Counted from the stretch's first letter, positions 10,828-21,194 are shown. The stretch is 64,000 bases of DNA from Diadophis punctatus similis (GCA_023053685.1 JALIGW010000004.1:82479297-82543296), one strand, 5' to 3'. Translations and numbers: made by a program. The notes: generated from the sequence alone by a model not told the origin.

Positions 10828-11142
10828 AACAGAGCTAAAACATATGAAGAACGGTTGCAGGATTTATGTTTGGCCCTTGTCTAGAGAAAAGGAGGACTAG
10901 GGGGGACCTCATAGCAATGTTCCAGTATTTGAGAGGGTGCCACAAAGAGGAGGGGGGGGTGGTCAATTTATTTTCCGAAGCACCAGAGGGCAGGACAAGA
11001 AACAATGGAAGGGAACTAATCAAAGAGAGAAGCAACCTGGAATTAAAGAGGAACTACCTAACAGTCAGGACAATTAACCAGTGGAACAGCTTGCCTCCAG
11101 AAGTTGTGGCTGCTCCATCACTGGAGGTTTTTAAGAAGAGAC
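10828..11142 (+). mobile_element. CR1 LINE fragment (3' ORF2)
   Basis: The sequence encodes the CR1 reverse transcriptase C-terminal tail in broken frames: KTYEERLQD, RTRGDLIAMFQYLRGCHKE and LTVRTINQWNSLPPEVV. It is truncated at both ends and joins a reverse-oriented CR1 fragment. Confidence 0.85.
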
Positions 11143-11342
11143 AAACCATTCCAGACAGATGGTTGTCCAGTCTCTTCTTAAACCAGTGTTGGAGCACCCA
11201 CAACTTCCAAAGACAACTGAGTTGCACTGATTAATTGTTCTCACTGTCAGGAAATTTCTCCTTCGTTCTAGGTTACTTCTCTCCTTGATTAGTTCCCACC
11301 CATTGCTTCTTGTCTTGCCTTCAGGTGCTCTGGAGAATAGCA
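11143..11342 (-). mobile_element. CR1 LINE fragment, inverted relative to its neighbour
   Basis: The CR1 3' region is read on the minus strand ('ccagtctcttcttaaa', 'ctccttgattagttccc'). It sits head-to-head with the previous copy, creating a local hairpin with 13-bp arms at 11129-11141 and 11171-11183. Confidence 0.82.
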
Positions 11343-11491
11343 GGTTGGAACATACAGTCAGACTTGGTTCATCTTGAAAAAGCTAAGCAGGGTTCAACCA
11401 TGGCATTCGGGTGGGAGTCAAGGAGGGAAATTCATGACCATGGTCTAAGCTGGGGTGGGGGGAATCAAAAGATGGCAATACAGAACCAGAG

Positions 11492-12000
11492 CAGTGGTGG
11501 GTTCCTACCAGTACGGTCCACTCTATAGCACCGGTAGCGGTCCACTGGTGACGTCACAGTACCGGTGCGGTCGGTTGCCGGTGCCTGGGCAACGCCATAT
11601 TTTTAAAAATTTAATTTTTTTAAAAAAAATTCTTCTGCGCATGCCCAGAAGCTGAGTTTCCGGCACTGCTCATGCGCTGCCTTCCTACCCCACAGTGAGT
11701 CCAAGCAGGGGAGGATGGCTGAGGGAGCGTGTCAGACGCTGAAAGAACAGGTGGCAGGAGCTATCTCCATTCCCCTCCCTTCAGCAGTCTGAGAAGCCAC
11801 GAACGCGCGGTGATGATGCTAGGTTATTTTCGCACATTTGAGGCTTCTCGAGCTGCTGAGGGGAGGGGGAATGGGCAGCAGGACCTATCTCAGTTCCTCT
11901 CCCTTCAGCAGTCTGAGAAGCCACGCCCACCCGGTCACATGGCTGAACAAAATAAGCCACGCCCACAGAGTGGTAGTAAAAAATTAGGAACCCGCCCCTG
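11492..12000 (+). mobile_element. hAT-like MITE with perfect TSD
   Basis: The 509-bp element starts 'cagtggtgggttcctacca' and ends 'aggaacccgcccctg', and is flanked by perfect aaccagag copies at 11484-11491 and 12001-12008. Internally the CCTCCC-rich 'tcagcagtctgagaagcca' block occurs twice. A related 'ctgcgcatgcccag' motif lies at about 11636. Confidence 0.85.
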
Positions 12001-12184
12001 AACCAGAGCCATATGGCTGTCAAGAAAGAAAATTCAAGGGACATCTGTCTTATCACCAAGAATTGAACTTTACTTTTATTTGGATTAGGCTGAATTAGAA
12101 ATAAACCAAGGAATGAGAAGAATTCTAATTCAATTCTAACTCATGTAGAGTTACATCTCTTAGGGGTGATTTGAACTGGCTATG

Positions 12185-12330
12185 ATTGACTGGATGGAGT
12201 CACTGAAGCTGTTGGCATGAGCTTAAATGGACTCCAGAGGATGGTAGAGAACAGGAAGGCTTGGAGGAACGTTGTCCATGGGGTTGCGATGGGTCGGACA
12301 CGACTTCACAACTAACAACAACAACAAGAA
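12185..12330 (+). mobile_element. Bov-B (RTE) LINE, 3' end
   Basis: The sequence shows the characteristic Bov-B terminus, 'ggggttgcgatgggtcggac' followed by 'acgacttcacaactaacaac', with a (CAA)n tail. It is a 3' fragment only. Confidence 0.88.
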
Positions 12331-12812
12331 GAAAATACCTTATTTTACCAGACTTGAAATATTGAGATTAGACAATTTAAAACTACGCCGCCTCCGATCT
12401 GATCTAAATGTAATTCATAAAATCATATATCAAAAAGTCCTTCCTGTCAATGATTACTTCAGCTTCAACCGCAATACACGAGCACATAATAGATTCAAAC
12501 TTAATGTAAACCGCTCCAAACTCGACTGCAGAAAATACGACTTCAGCAACAGAGTGGTCAATGCCTGGAATGCACTACCTGACTCTGTGATTTCCTCCCC
12601 AAACCCCCAAAACTTTAACCTTAGACTGTCTACAGTCGACCTCTCCCCGTTTCTAAGAGGTCTGTAAGGGGCGTGCATAAGCGCACCACTGTGCCTACCG
12701 TCCCTGTCCTACTGTCCTATTGTCCTCTTTTATCGGTACTTTTTACTTATGTTATGCTTATACAAACAACTACTATCCTGTACATGTTTGACAAATAAAT
12801 AATTAAAAAAAG
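12331..12812 (+). mobile_element. LINE lineage B, 3' end of ORF2 plus 3' UTR
   Basis: One frame reads IPYFTRLEILRLDNLKLRRL, then KLDCRKYDFSNRVVNAWNALP and ends RFLRGL-like at 12666. This is the C-terminal tail of a Jockey-group (CR1/L2/Rex-like) reverse transcriptase. The 3' UTR has the motif 'ggggcgtgcataagcgcacc' shared by copies at 20.6 and 50.5 kb, and ends in an AT-rich tail. The exact clade is not determined. Confidence 0.75.
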
Positions 12813-13530
12813 AACAAATGATTGACTTTCCCTACATTTAAAATCATTTGTACCTAGAGGCTCCTGGACTCTGAGAGGCTTCTGAATTCTCACGCTCCTG
12901 ATCTCTTTACTAGGTTAGTAATTATGTTTAAATATTTCTATTCCCACCTCTAGGATCAAATGCAGCTATCTGCTGGACTTAATGGTTCTTGTGTTGCCGA
13001 TACAAAGTCCAGTTCTTGTGTCTTCAGTACATACATATTTTTTTCTGGTGGTCATAAGGGATTTAGGCTATAGTGATGGCCAGCTGCATCTCCACAATTT
13101 CTGTTTGGTCTTTCTTTTGGAAACAATCAGTGATCCTTCTTCAGTGTCTCCCAAGACAGAACAATTTACCCAAGAACAGCTAATCCTTACTTGGGTTTTG
13201 TATGAATTTCCCCTCCCATTTTTTGGCCTTCCAATCCAGCAGATACCCAGTTCAGTGCAAAAATCCAAAGACAAGTTCCAAGCAGAAATCATAAACCTCG
13301 TTGCTATTTAACTTTCCATTGTTTGGAAAGATTTCAGCTTATGCAGCAGGAGGAAAGCTACCAGAATAATGATTTGTAAGAAGACACAAGAGACAGTTCT
13401 CAAAACAAGAAGATGGTTCCCATCTGGTACTCAAGGACCAGAAAAGTACCAGAAGGCATAAGGAAAATACAAAACTGATCAACTCAAAGATGGGACAGGC
13501 AGAGTCTCTTTTGAGGTTCACTCCAATTAT
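12813..13530. other. Unique sequence
   Basis: No repeat was recognised. The 109-codon frame at 12982-13311 has no recognisable domain and no supporting signals. Confidence 0.4.
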
Positions 13531-13767
13531 TCATATTTTTTTAAATGACCCCATTATTCCTTGAGGAGTGGAATCTGGGCAACTGAATGGAGCTGAGTGT
13601 TTACTGGTCGGATGCCTTTCCTGTTGCCAATGTGGAATCTTTTTCAGCAGATATATTCTCATTGTGCCCAGAGAGAGAAATATCTGCTTCCACCTAGGAT
13701 TGAACTCACAGCCTCCTGATTGTGAGGCGAGAGCTCTACCTCTAGGCCACCACACCACATGTTCACT
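13531..13767 (-). mobile_element. tRNA-derived SINE, family D
   Basis: On the minus strand it starts with a tRNA-like head, 'tggcctagaggtagagctct' and 'gtgagttcaatcct', matching RNA polymerase III A and B boxes. The body follows with 'cactcagctccattcagttg' and a tail 'ggaataatggggtcattt'. The same tail precedes the (GAT)20 array at 1991. Confidence 0.7.
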
Positions 13768-14210
13768 CCAATTATTGGGTAACAAAAACTAGCTAGATTT
13801 TAGGTAGCCACACATGGCTGGTTGTGTGTGTAGGGAGCCTTGAAGGTGACCTTGGCGAAAGGCAACCAGAAGCCATTAGGACAACAGCAGGTGGAGAAGC
13901 ATGAGTTAAGCCCTGGGAGGTGTGAAAGTATTTGGACAAGACTGGCTCCCTCCTGACTCCATGCGATATGCGATATGAAAGGAAGAGACGGAAAAAGTAC
14001 AGGAATTGCAAGATTCACTTAATATGGTCTATCTCAATGAAGTGTAGTTCTGGTTTTCTGGTAAAATTAGTTTCCTGATGAGATCAGCTTCATAGGGCTA
14101 ACAATGTGTGAATAATATGCAGAACACAATCATGCTTTCAGTTTGGAAAATGATCACTAAAAGTTGTCCATCTGTATTTTATTTTTTATGTGTCTTAGAG
14201 GGTATGGAGA
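13768..14210. other. Unique sequence
   Basis: Nothing recognisable. Confidence 0.4.
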
Positions 14211-14623
14211 GGAAAGAGAAAGAAAGAAAAAAGGAAGGAAGAGAGAAAGAAATAGAATAGAATAGAATAGAATAGAATAGAATAGAATAGAATAGAATAG
14301 AATAGAATAGAATAGAATAGAATAGAATAGAATAGAATAGAATAGAATAGAATAGAATAGAAAATATGGAATGGAAGGGAAGGGAAGAGAGGAGAGGAGG
14401 AGAGGAGAGGAGAGGATAGAATAGAATAGAATAGAATAGAATAGAATAGAATAGAATAGAATAGAATAGAATAGAATAGAAAATATAGAATGGAATGGAA
14501 TGGAAGGGAAGGGAAGGGAGGAGAGGAGAGGAGAGGAGAGGAGAGGAGAGGAGAGGAGAGGAGAGGAGAGAATAGAATAGAATAGAATAGAATAGAATAG
14601 AATAGAATAGAATAGAATAGAAT
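14211..14623. repeat. (AATAG)n array with GGGAA/GGAGA variants
   Basis: Three blocks of AATAG (about 14252-14361, 14416-14481, 14570-14623) are separated by GGAAT, GGGAA and GAGGA blocks. The array abuts the 3' end of a reverse-oriented CR1 LINE, whose natural tail is this pentanucleotide. Confidence 0.93.
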
Positions 14624-15409
14624 AACAGAGTTGGAAGGGACCTTGGAGGTCTTCTAGTCCAACCCCCGGCTCAGGTAGGAAACCCTACACCACTTCAGAC
14701 AAATGGTTATCAAACATCTTCTTAAAAACTTCCAGTGTTGGAGCATTCACAAGTTCTGGAGGCAGGTTGTTCCACTGGTTCATTGTTCTAACTGTCAGGA
14801 AATTAGTTCTAGGTTGCTTCTCTCCTTGTTTAGTTTCCACTCATTGCTTCTTGTTCTATCCTCAGGTGCTTTGGAGAATAGTTTGACTCCCTCTTCTTTG
14901 TGGCAACTCCTGAGATATTGGAACACTGCTATCGTGTCTCCCCTGGTCCTTCTTTTCATTAAACTAGACATACCCAGTTCCTGCAACCGTTCTTCATATG
15001 TTTTAGCCTCCAGTCCCCTAAGCATCTTGGTTGCTCTTCTCTGCACTCTTTCTAGAGTCTCAACATCCTTTTTACATCGTGGCGACCAAAACTGAATGCA
15101 GTACTCCAAGTGTGGCCTTACCAAGGCATTATAAAGTGGTATTAACACTTCGCGTGATCTTGATTCTATCCCTCTGTTAATGCAGCCTAGAACTGTGTTG
15201 GCTTTTTTGGCAGCTGCTGCACACGGCTGGCTCATATTTAAATGGTTGTCCACTAGGACTCCAAGATCCCTCTCACAGTTACTACTGTTGAGCAAGGTAC
15301 CACATATACTGTACCTGTGCATTTTGTTTTTCTTGCCTAAATGTAGAACCTTACTTTTTTCCCCATTGAATTTCATTTTGTTAGATAGCGCCAATGTTCA
15401 AGTCTGTCT
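14624..15409 (-). mobile_element. CR1 LINE, 5'-truncated, ORF2 C-terminal 199 codons open
   Basis: The minus-strand frame 14795-15394 encodes the last part of the CR1 reverse transcriptase and its tail. Visible pieces include KMKFNGEKSKVLHLGKKN, ERDLGVLVDNHLNMSQ, LVRPHLEYCIQFWSP, TLERVQRRATKMLRGLEAKT and RRTRGDTIAVFQYLRSCHKE. The upstream endonuclease and polymerase core are missing, as is usual for CR1 copies. The non-coding 3' end, 'gagttggaagggacctt' in plus orientation, leads into the AATAG array. It is the best-preserved CR1 in the window, but cannot move by itself. Confidence 0.92.
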
Positions 15410-15653
15410 GAGAAGTCTGAGAAAGATAGAGAGAAAGAGAGAAAGAAAGAAAGAGAAAGAGAAAAAAAGATAGAAAGAAAGATAGAAAGGAAGGTAGAAA
15501 GGAAGACAGAAAGGAAAAAGAAAGAAAGAAAGAAAGAAGGGAGGGAGGGAGGGAGGGAGGGAGAGAGGGAGGGAGGGAGGGAGGAAGGAAGGAAGGAAGG
15601 AAGGAAGGAAGGAAGGAAGGAAGGAAGGAAGGAAGAGGAAGGAAGGAAGATCA
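15410..15653. repeat. Purine tract: (GAAA)n, (GGGA)n, (GGAA)n
   Basis: A pure A/G run follows the truncated 5' end of the CR1 copy, ending in about 20 GGAA units. Confidence 0.93.
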
Positions 15654-16236
15654 TGTTTTTATAAGAATTGGAATATCTGATTTTGGAAAATCAAACTAAA
15701 AAAATGTGAAATATGCATTGTAGGATGTAAACAATAAAGCCATTCATTAGAATACGTTGCTTCAAGTCTATTGGACCTTCCAAAGAATGTTTAAAGTGGG
15801 ATGTACAATATACTTTTTATTTTAAAAAAACCTCATGTGATTTGTCTCATTCTGTTATAGCTTTGTTTTGGTTTCAAATTTACATGCGCATTAATAAAAT
15901 TTCAGAAATAAATATATTTAAAGGTCTCAACGTGATGTTGAACTATGTTCCTAAAATGTTGAATTTGTTATTTGAAGAAGACTTTTGTTTTTATCAAGTT
16001 GAGCTATAGCAAGGAAGACCATGCTATATCACTGGATTCGCTCCCCTGATTTTAAAGGAATGCATTCATGAGACGCCTTACTTCTTCATTTTTGAAAGTT
16101 TTGTAGTCCCAAAATGAGTAGATGGCACATTATGTTGCTACATGGCCCAGATTTAATGATTTAATGAATTGTTCAATGAACAATTCAATTCTAGGTAGGT
16201 ATTAATATGTATCATATGTAACTTTTATTAATTTTC
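15654..16236. other. Unique AT-rich sequence
   Basis: Nothing recognisable. Confidence 0.4.
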
Positions 16237-16285
16237 TTAGTAGGATAGGATAGGATAGAATAGGATAGGTTAGGATAGGTTAGGC
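16237..16285. repeat. (TAGGA)n microsatellite
   Basis: TAGGA/TAGGT units are interrupted on the right by a hAT element whose duplication, ggttaggc, derives from this array. Confidence 0.85.
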
Positions 16286-16826
16286 CAGTGGTGGCGAACC
16301 TTTTTCGGCTCGCGTGCCAAAAAGGGGGGGGCGCTCGCGCACGCTCGCTCACGTGCCCACATCCATTCCCTCCCCCCCCACGCATGCGCACAACACCACC
16401 CCATGCTGCCCCCTGCGCATGCGCACACACCCCCACCCCCGCGCAAAGGCTTACCGGAGCCTGGGATGACGAAACCGGCAAACCGGAAGTGCAAAAAAAA
16501 CGCACTTCCGGTTTGCCGGTATGCTGTTTTTTGCACTCCGGAGGGTTCAGGGAAGCTCCCTGAAGCTCCGGAATGCAAAAAACTACAAAACGGACAAACC
16601 AGAAGTGCGGAAAAGTGCACTTCCGGTTTGTCCGTTTTGTAGTTTTTTGCATTCCGGAGCTTCAGGGAGCTTCCCTGAACCCTCCGGAGTGCAAAAAACA
16701 GCACACCGGCAAACCGGAAGTGCGTTTTTCCGCACTTCTGGTTTGCCGGTGGGCAACCCTCGCGTGCCGGCTTCTATGGCTCCGCGTGCCACCTCTGGCA
16801 CGCGTGCCATAGGTTCGTCACCACGG
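16286..16826. mobile_element. hAT non-autonomous element with long internal palindrome
   Basis: The 541-bp element starts 'cagtggtggcgaacc' and ends 'ggttcgtcaccacgg', with a perfect 8-bp TSD ggttaggc at 16278-16285 and 16827-16834. The interior holds inverted arms at 16474-16608 and 16617-16750, about 135 bp each and nearly perfect. The mirrored open frames on the two strands come from this palindrome. Four copies of ccggaagtg or its complement lie inside (16483, 16503, 16618, 16714). Confidence 0.9.
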
Positions 16827-16834
16827 GGTTAGGC

Positions 16835-17440
16835 TATCTGCAGGCCAAAATTGTTTGCCTTACCTTTCAATTCCAGTCCGCGGGGCTTGCAAAGGTAAGT
16901 CCTGCACTCGGCCGAAGGGTGGGCGGGGCAATGTGGGCGGGGCAGCCTCGTGGTCCTGTGCAAGCTGAATTAATAGCTTCAGCAGGCTGCATGTGGCCCG
17001 TGGGCTGTAGTTTGAGGACCCCTGACCTAAAACTTACAAAATTTCTGATTGTCATGAGAGTACTTCCATAGTTCAGCAGGATAAAAAACATAAATATTCT
17101 ATAAATGCACTGTTTTAGCACATGTGTTCCCCCCCCAAAGACTGATTTAAGTCTAACAGATAAATGTAAAAACTGTTTACGCCAACCATACATTTTTCTT
17201 ATATTCCTATTCTCAAGATTTGCAGTATCGTGAAACAAAGCACCCGTATTCTTTTACGATCGTATACAACTCATAACGTGCCTCTAAAATATTCTATTTG
17301 TAGACTTTTAAAAGCCTTCAGCCTAGCGAGGATGTTTTATCATTGCCGTAATAGTTGAATGGAGTTAAATATTTTATATTTAGATATGGAAAATATAGGC
17401 TTCGAGCGAAGTTTGACTTTAAAAATCCAGACGCTTTATC
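16835..17440. other. Mostly unique sequence
   Basis: The first part (16835-17035) includes 'gggcggggc' motifs and 'gaggacccctgacct', which may be the edge of another decayed hAT copy. The remainder is AT-rich with nothing recognised. Confidence 0.4.
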
Positions 17441-17554
17441 AACATTTTAGGCTATTGATAGCGAAAGAAGATATTGAAATGAAATGGAATTTCTTTTTTT
17501 ATGGCACCTTTCCAGCATTATAAATAAGGGGGGAGGGGAATGGATGGAGACTGT

Positions 17555-17940
17555 GAATACATTGCCAAAAATTGCCACAAAGCAACACAACACCACATAC
17601 CCGTGCTTTGCTACAAAACTATGTGATGGGGTTTGAGAAATGGACACTTAAAGCTTGAAAATTAATGAGTACTTAAAAAAGGGGCTGTATTATTTCGTTA
17701 GAGATGGTAAGCTAAATTTCTGTTACAGATGAAGACATTGTTTGCATAGCACAGACTTTCAATTCGTCCCTCAGATGAACAGCTCAGGACCTCCCTGTAA
17801 ACAACATTCCTGGTTTTGCTCTCTGGCTGGAGGATGACCAGGCTGTCAGGTGAACTGACTCTGGAGCATGGCACATAGAACTGGCCATGGGAGAAACAGG
17901 CAGCTTCCCTTACTTGTGTTTTCCTAATCACATCTGTAAA
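17555..17940 (-). mobile_element. Helitron remnant with helicase C-terminal tail
   Basis: The minus frame 17698-17931 reads CFSHGQFYVPCSRVSSPDSL then TRNVVYREVL. This matches the end of Helitron Rep/helicase proteins, where a FSHGQLYVA.SRV motif of the Pif1-like helicase is followed by NVVY.EVL. The helicase core and Rep domain are absent. Downstream on the minus strand lies 'gtagcaaagcacgggta', which looks like Helitron 3' flank. A 40-bp piece at 17559-17597 recurs inverted at 18511-18550. Confidence 0.6.
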
Positions 17941-18340
17941 TCTTTGCCTGCGTTTTTTGCCTCTTTTCCCTTTAACTGGTGTTACACTAGAAGGAACAGA
18001 TTCGTCTGAATTGAGGAGGAAAATAAGGGGGGGGGAATCTGTCTCTGCCTACCAGCATCCATTGGTATTCATCTGGCTAGCGTCCTGTGAGTGTGTGAGA
18101 GAGTTGAGGGGTGTTTGGAAGCTCAAAGAGTATTTTCTGTGTGAGCAAGAAGGAGACAGGAAGGAGTCTGGGCGTGGCTTAGCTCAACTGTTCTGTAGTA
18201 AAGCTGCTTGCTGCTGTGAAAGCAAAAGCGAAACTGAAACTCCTCTGCTTGTGTTTTGCATTTGGATCAGATTTCTTTTCAGGTGGGGAGGGGGGAGTAG
18301 AACTCCTTAGCATCAGAGCTTGTTAATAATAATGTAAGAA
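17941..18340. other. Unassigned sequence between Helitron-like pieces
   Basis: No clear frame was seen. The motif 'gctgcttgctgctgtgaaag' may be internal transposon sequence; the origin is undetermined. Confidence 0.3.
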
Positions 18341-18344
18341 ATAC

Positions 18345-18568
18345 TCATGCTCCGATGGTCATTTTGAAAAACCCTTTCTTAGTGAGCACCTAGAAGCCAA
18401 GAGGAACATACGTGGCAAATTTCAAGTTTGTAGGCTTTACGATTCTGGAGATTTCGTGATTAATGTGTGAGTGGTTTTTGCTTTTATATAGATATAGATA
18501 TATCTTATATTTGGTGTTGTGTTGCTTTGTGACAATTTTTGGCAATGTATTTGGAGATATATATATAT
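18345..18568 (-). mobile_element. Probable Helitron-associated fragment
   Basis: The minus strand reads EISRIVKPTNLKFATYVPLGF, a piece I have seen linked to Helitron-like copies. The segment ends with the 40-bp block also found, inverted, next to the helicase remnant. The assignment is inferred. Confidence 0.35.
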
Positions 18569-18594
18569 AAAATCCTTTACCAATCCATACAATG

Positions 18595-18669
<75 letters not shown>

Positions 18670-18738
18670 TGTATGTATGTATGTATGTATGTATGTATGT
18701 ATGTATATATTGCATTGTATGGATTGGTAAAGGATTTT
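18569..18738. repeat. (TA)n(TGTA)n array inside a 27-bp inverted repeat
   Basis: The array at 18596-18711 has about 23 TA units, then about 16 TGTA units. It is bounded by arms at 18569-18595 and 18712-18738 that are reverse complements ('aatcctttaccaatccat' and its complement). The whole unit could extrude as a cruciform. Confidence 0.9.
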
Positions 18739-18993
18739 TTTCTCCCAACTTGGAATATGAAGGAGGAGTTAACATCCTCTAAAAATAATCTCTTTATATG
18801 ACCCTCAAATCTGGAAATAATTAGGGAGAGAAAAGAGTTTCTCAGGATATTGTAGAATTGACACCGTAATAAGATACAGGCAAAGACAAAAATTTTCACA
18901 ATAAAAACTCTCATTTAATCTATCTACCAATTGTGTGTCAAGAGGGAACATTAAAATAAGCAATAGAAAAGCCCATGTGTATTTACTCAGGAT
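18739..18993. other. Unique AT-rich spacer
   Basis: Nothing recognisable. Confidence 0.4.
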
Positions 18994-19360
18994 TACAGGT
19001 AGCCCTCGATTTATAACAGTTCACTTAGTGACTGTTCAAAGTTACAACGACACTGAAAAATGACCGTTTTTCAGACTTACGACCATTGCAACATCTCCGT
19101 GCTCACATGATCACAATTCAGGCGCTTGGCGACTGACTTGTATTTATGACGGTTGGAGTGTCCCCGGATCATGTGATCCCTTTTGCGACCTTCTGAAAAT
19201 TGAATAGGGAAGCCAGATGCCCTTAACAACTGTGTTACTAACTTAACAGCTGCAGCAATTCACTTAACAACTGTGGTAAGAAAAGTCGTAAAATGGGGCA
19301 ACATTCAGCTAACAGAAGTTTTGGGCCCAGTTGTGGACTTAAGGCAAGGAATACCTATGC
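18994..19360 (+). mobile_element. TIR element family A (copy 2)
   Basis: It starts 'tacaggtagccctcgattta' and ends with the diverged right TIR before 'cctatgcatt'. The body matches copy 1 ('cttaacaactgtggtaag'). No clear TSD remains. Confidence 0.78.
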
Positions 19361-19477
19361 ATTAACCTCCAAGAAAGGATTTGTGGCAGTCTGACATTTG
19401 ACAATAAAATTGGAGAACATCAGTCATCGTTCTGATAATCAATGCCCCCATAAGTAGCACCACCATCGATCTTGAAG

Positions 19478-19790
19478 GGGCCAATACGCTGACTCTGTAA
19501 ACTGCCCAGAGAGTGCTCTGAAGCACTATGAACCAATATTATAAGTCTAAATGCTATTGCTAGCTAAGCTGTAGTGGCACGGTGGTTAGAATGCAATATT
19601 GCAGGCTAATTCTGCCAGGAGTTCGATCCTGACCGGCTCTAGGTTGACTCAGCCTTCCATCCTTCCGAGGTCGGTATAATGAGGACCCAGATTGTTGTGG
19701 TCAACATGCTGACTTTGTAAACCATTTAGAGAGGGCTGTAAAGCACTGTGAAGTGGTATATAAGTCTAAGTGCTATTGCTGAGAAAGTGA
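19478..19790 (+). mobile_element. tRNA-derived SINE family B, one old tail and one full copy
   Basis: At 19478-19565 only the tail survives ('gactctgtaaactgccca', 'ctaaatgctattgct'). At 19572-19790 a full copy has A box 'ggttagaatgc', B box 'ggagttcgatcctg', a core with 'ccttccgaggtcggta' and an L2/MIR-like tail 'aagtctaagtgctattgct'. A short minus-strand tail piece lies at 19826-19856. Confidence 0.82.
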
Positions 19791-19856
19791 ATGGACAACT
19801 GAGATGTTCTACCTTATTAATGGTTGAGTAGCAATAGCACTTAGACTTATATCATC

Positions 19857-20315
19857 ATACAAACCAATTTCAATCATTTCTGTTCATTTGCACTGGCCAG
19901 AGCTCTCTGATCCACCTTCTTATTAGCTTTTCTCCTTCCAAAGCAGAAAACAATACAGAAAGGGTAACAATTGCTTCGTTATGCACCCAACCTAATTACT
20001 TTTTGTTTAAAGCTGCACAGTTGATGCTGTACAGGCAAACCAAATTAAAATACAAACTTGCAGATCTTAACAGCAGGCGACCTAGATTTTAAGAAATATT
20101 TTCAGTGGGTATGGAGATATTATTCAAAGCTACTGTGAGAATATCTTTCTCCATCTGCGACTGGGTAGGGAAAAGCAGACACGGAACAATGTGTTCGGTG
20201 TTGGGGAAGTTAGGTTATTAAGTGCACCCAAGTCATGTTCTGGAGAGTTAGAAACTAATTTTTCATAGGTGCAAATTCAGAAAGCAAATTGGTCACCCTT
20301 GTAACAATTGTCGCC
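19857..20315. other. Unique sequence
   Basis: Nothing recognisable. Confidence 0.4.
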
Positions 20316-20762
20316 TTTGGCATGACCTAAGCATAGCTCATAAAATTATCTGCTACAACGTCCTTCCTGTCAACGACTACTTCAGCTTCAACCACAACGA
20401 TACACAAGCACACAACAGATACAAACTCAAAGTGAACCGCTCCAAACTTGACTGTAGAAAATACGACTTTAGCAACAGAGTGGTAAATGCCTGGAACTCA
20501 CTACCTGACATTGTGGTTTTGTCACCAAACCCCCAAAACTTTACCCTTAGATTGTCCACTGTTGACCTCACCCGATTCCTAAGAAGTCAGTAAGGGGCGT
20601 GCATAAGCGCACCAGCGTGCCTACCGTCCCTGTCCTAATGTTCCGTCTTATCAGAACCCATCTTATATATATAAACAATGTTATATCTATGTATATTACC
20701 AATACCGTACGACAAAATAAAATAAATAAAAATAAAATAAATAAGCCTAAGGCAATGGAAAC
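20316..20762 (+). mobile_element. LINE lineage B, 3' fragment
   Basis: It matches the copy at 12.3 kb: KLDCRKYDFSNRVVNAWNSLP-like coding sequence, then 'ggggcgtgcataagcgcacc' and an (AAATA)n tail at about 20717-20745. It is 5'-truncated. Confidence 0.78.
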
Positions 20763-20924
20763 AGTGGGACACACTTGCATAGATGCCAAACACCAAATCA
20801 TTTCAACATGCAATAATAAAATGAGTGAACAGCAATATTTTCAGGACAAAACTTTCAGTGCAAGGATTTAAAAAAGTATCAGAAGATCATGCAAGTGAAT
20901 TAACAGCTTTTTGAAATATAAACT

Positions 20925-21130
20925 AGGATGGGGAGGCATTTTCTGACAGTGAGGACAATTAATCAGCGGAACAATTTGCCTCTTGGAGTTGTGGATGCTC
21001 CATCACTACAGGCTTTCAAAAATAGATAGGACAATCATTTAACTGGGATGGTATAAGGTTCCTACCTTGAGTAGAGGGTTGGACTAGAAGACCTCTGAGG
21101 TCCCTGCCAGCCTTATGATTCTGTGATCTA
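20925..21130 (+). mobile_element. CR1 LINE 3' end, divergent subfamily
   Basis: 'gacagtgaggacaattaatc' and 'gttggactagaagacctc' identify CR1. The terminus 'ccttatgattctgtgat' differs from the ATTCT-tailed copies and ends in the ATTCTGTGAT-type repeat typical of other CR1 groups. Confidence 0.82.
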
Positions 21131-21194
21131 TATTTCCTAATCAGCATAAAGCTCAGTATGTGATCTCAACCAGTCATTAACTTTCAGCCTACTC

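Noticed and set aside
12187..12310. Possible tRNA genes (A and B box-like words at 13.6, 19.6, 24.2, 38.5, 40.2, 59.7 and 63.8 kb)
   Set aside because: All belong to SINEs: the same head is followed by the same body and tail in every family member, and no clean cloverleaf with an anticodon arm is kept.
12982..13311. A 109-codon plus-strand frame in unique DNA
   Set aside because: No recognisable domain, no splice or polyadenylation context, and the opposite strand is also open over most of it.
14795..15394. A 199-codon frame that looks like a host gene
   Set aside because: The residues are those of the CR1 reverse transcriptase C-terminus, and the same sequence recurs at 10.9, 52.8 and 58.2 kb.
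16212..16832. Overlapping open frames of 75-146 codons on both strands with nearly the same residues
   Set aside because: They mirror each other because of the palindrome inside the hAT element at 16286-16826.
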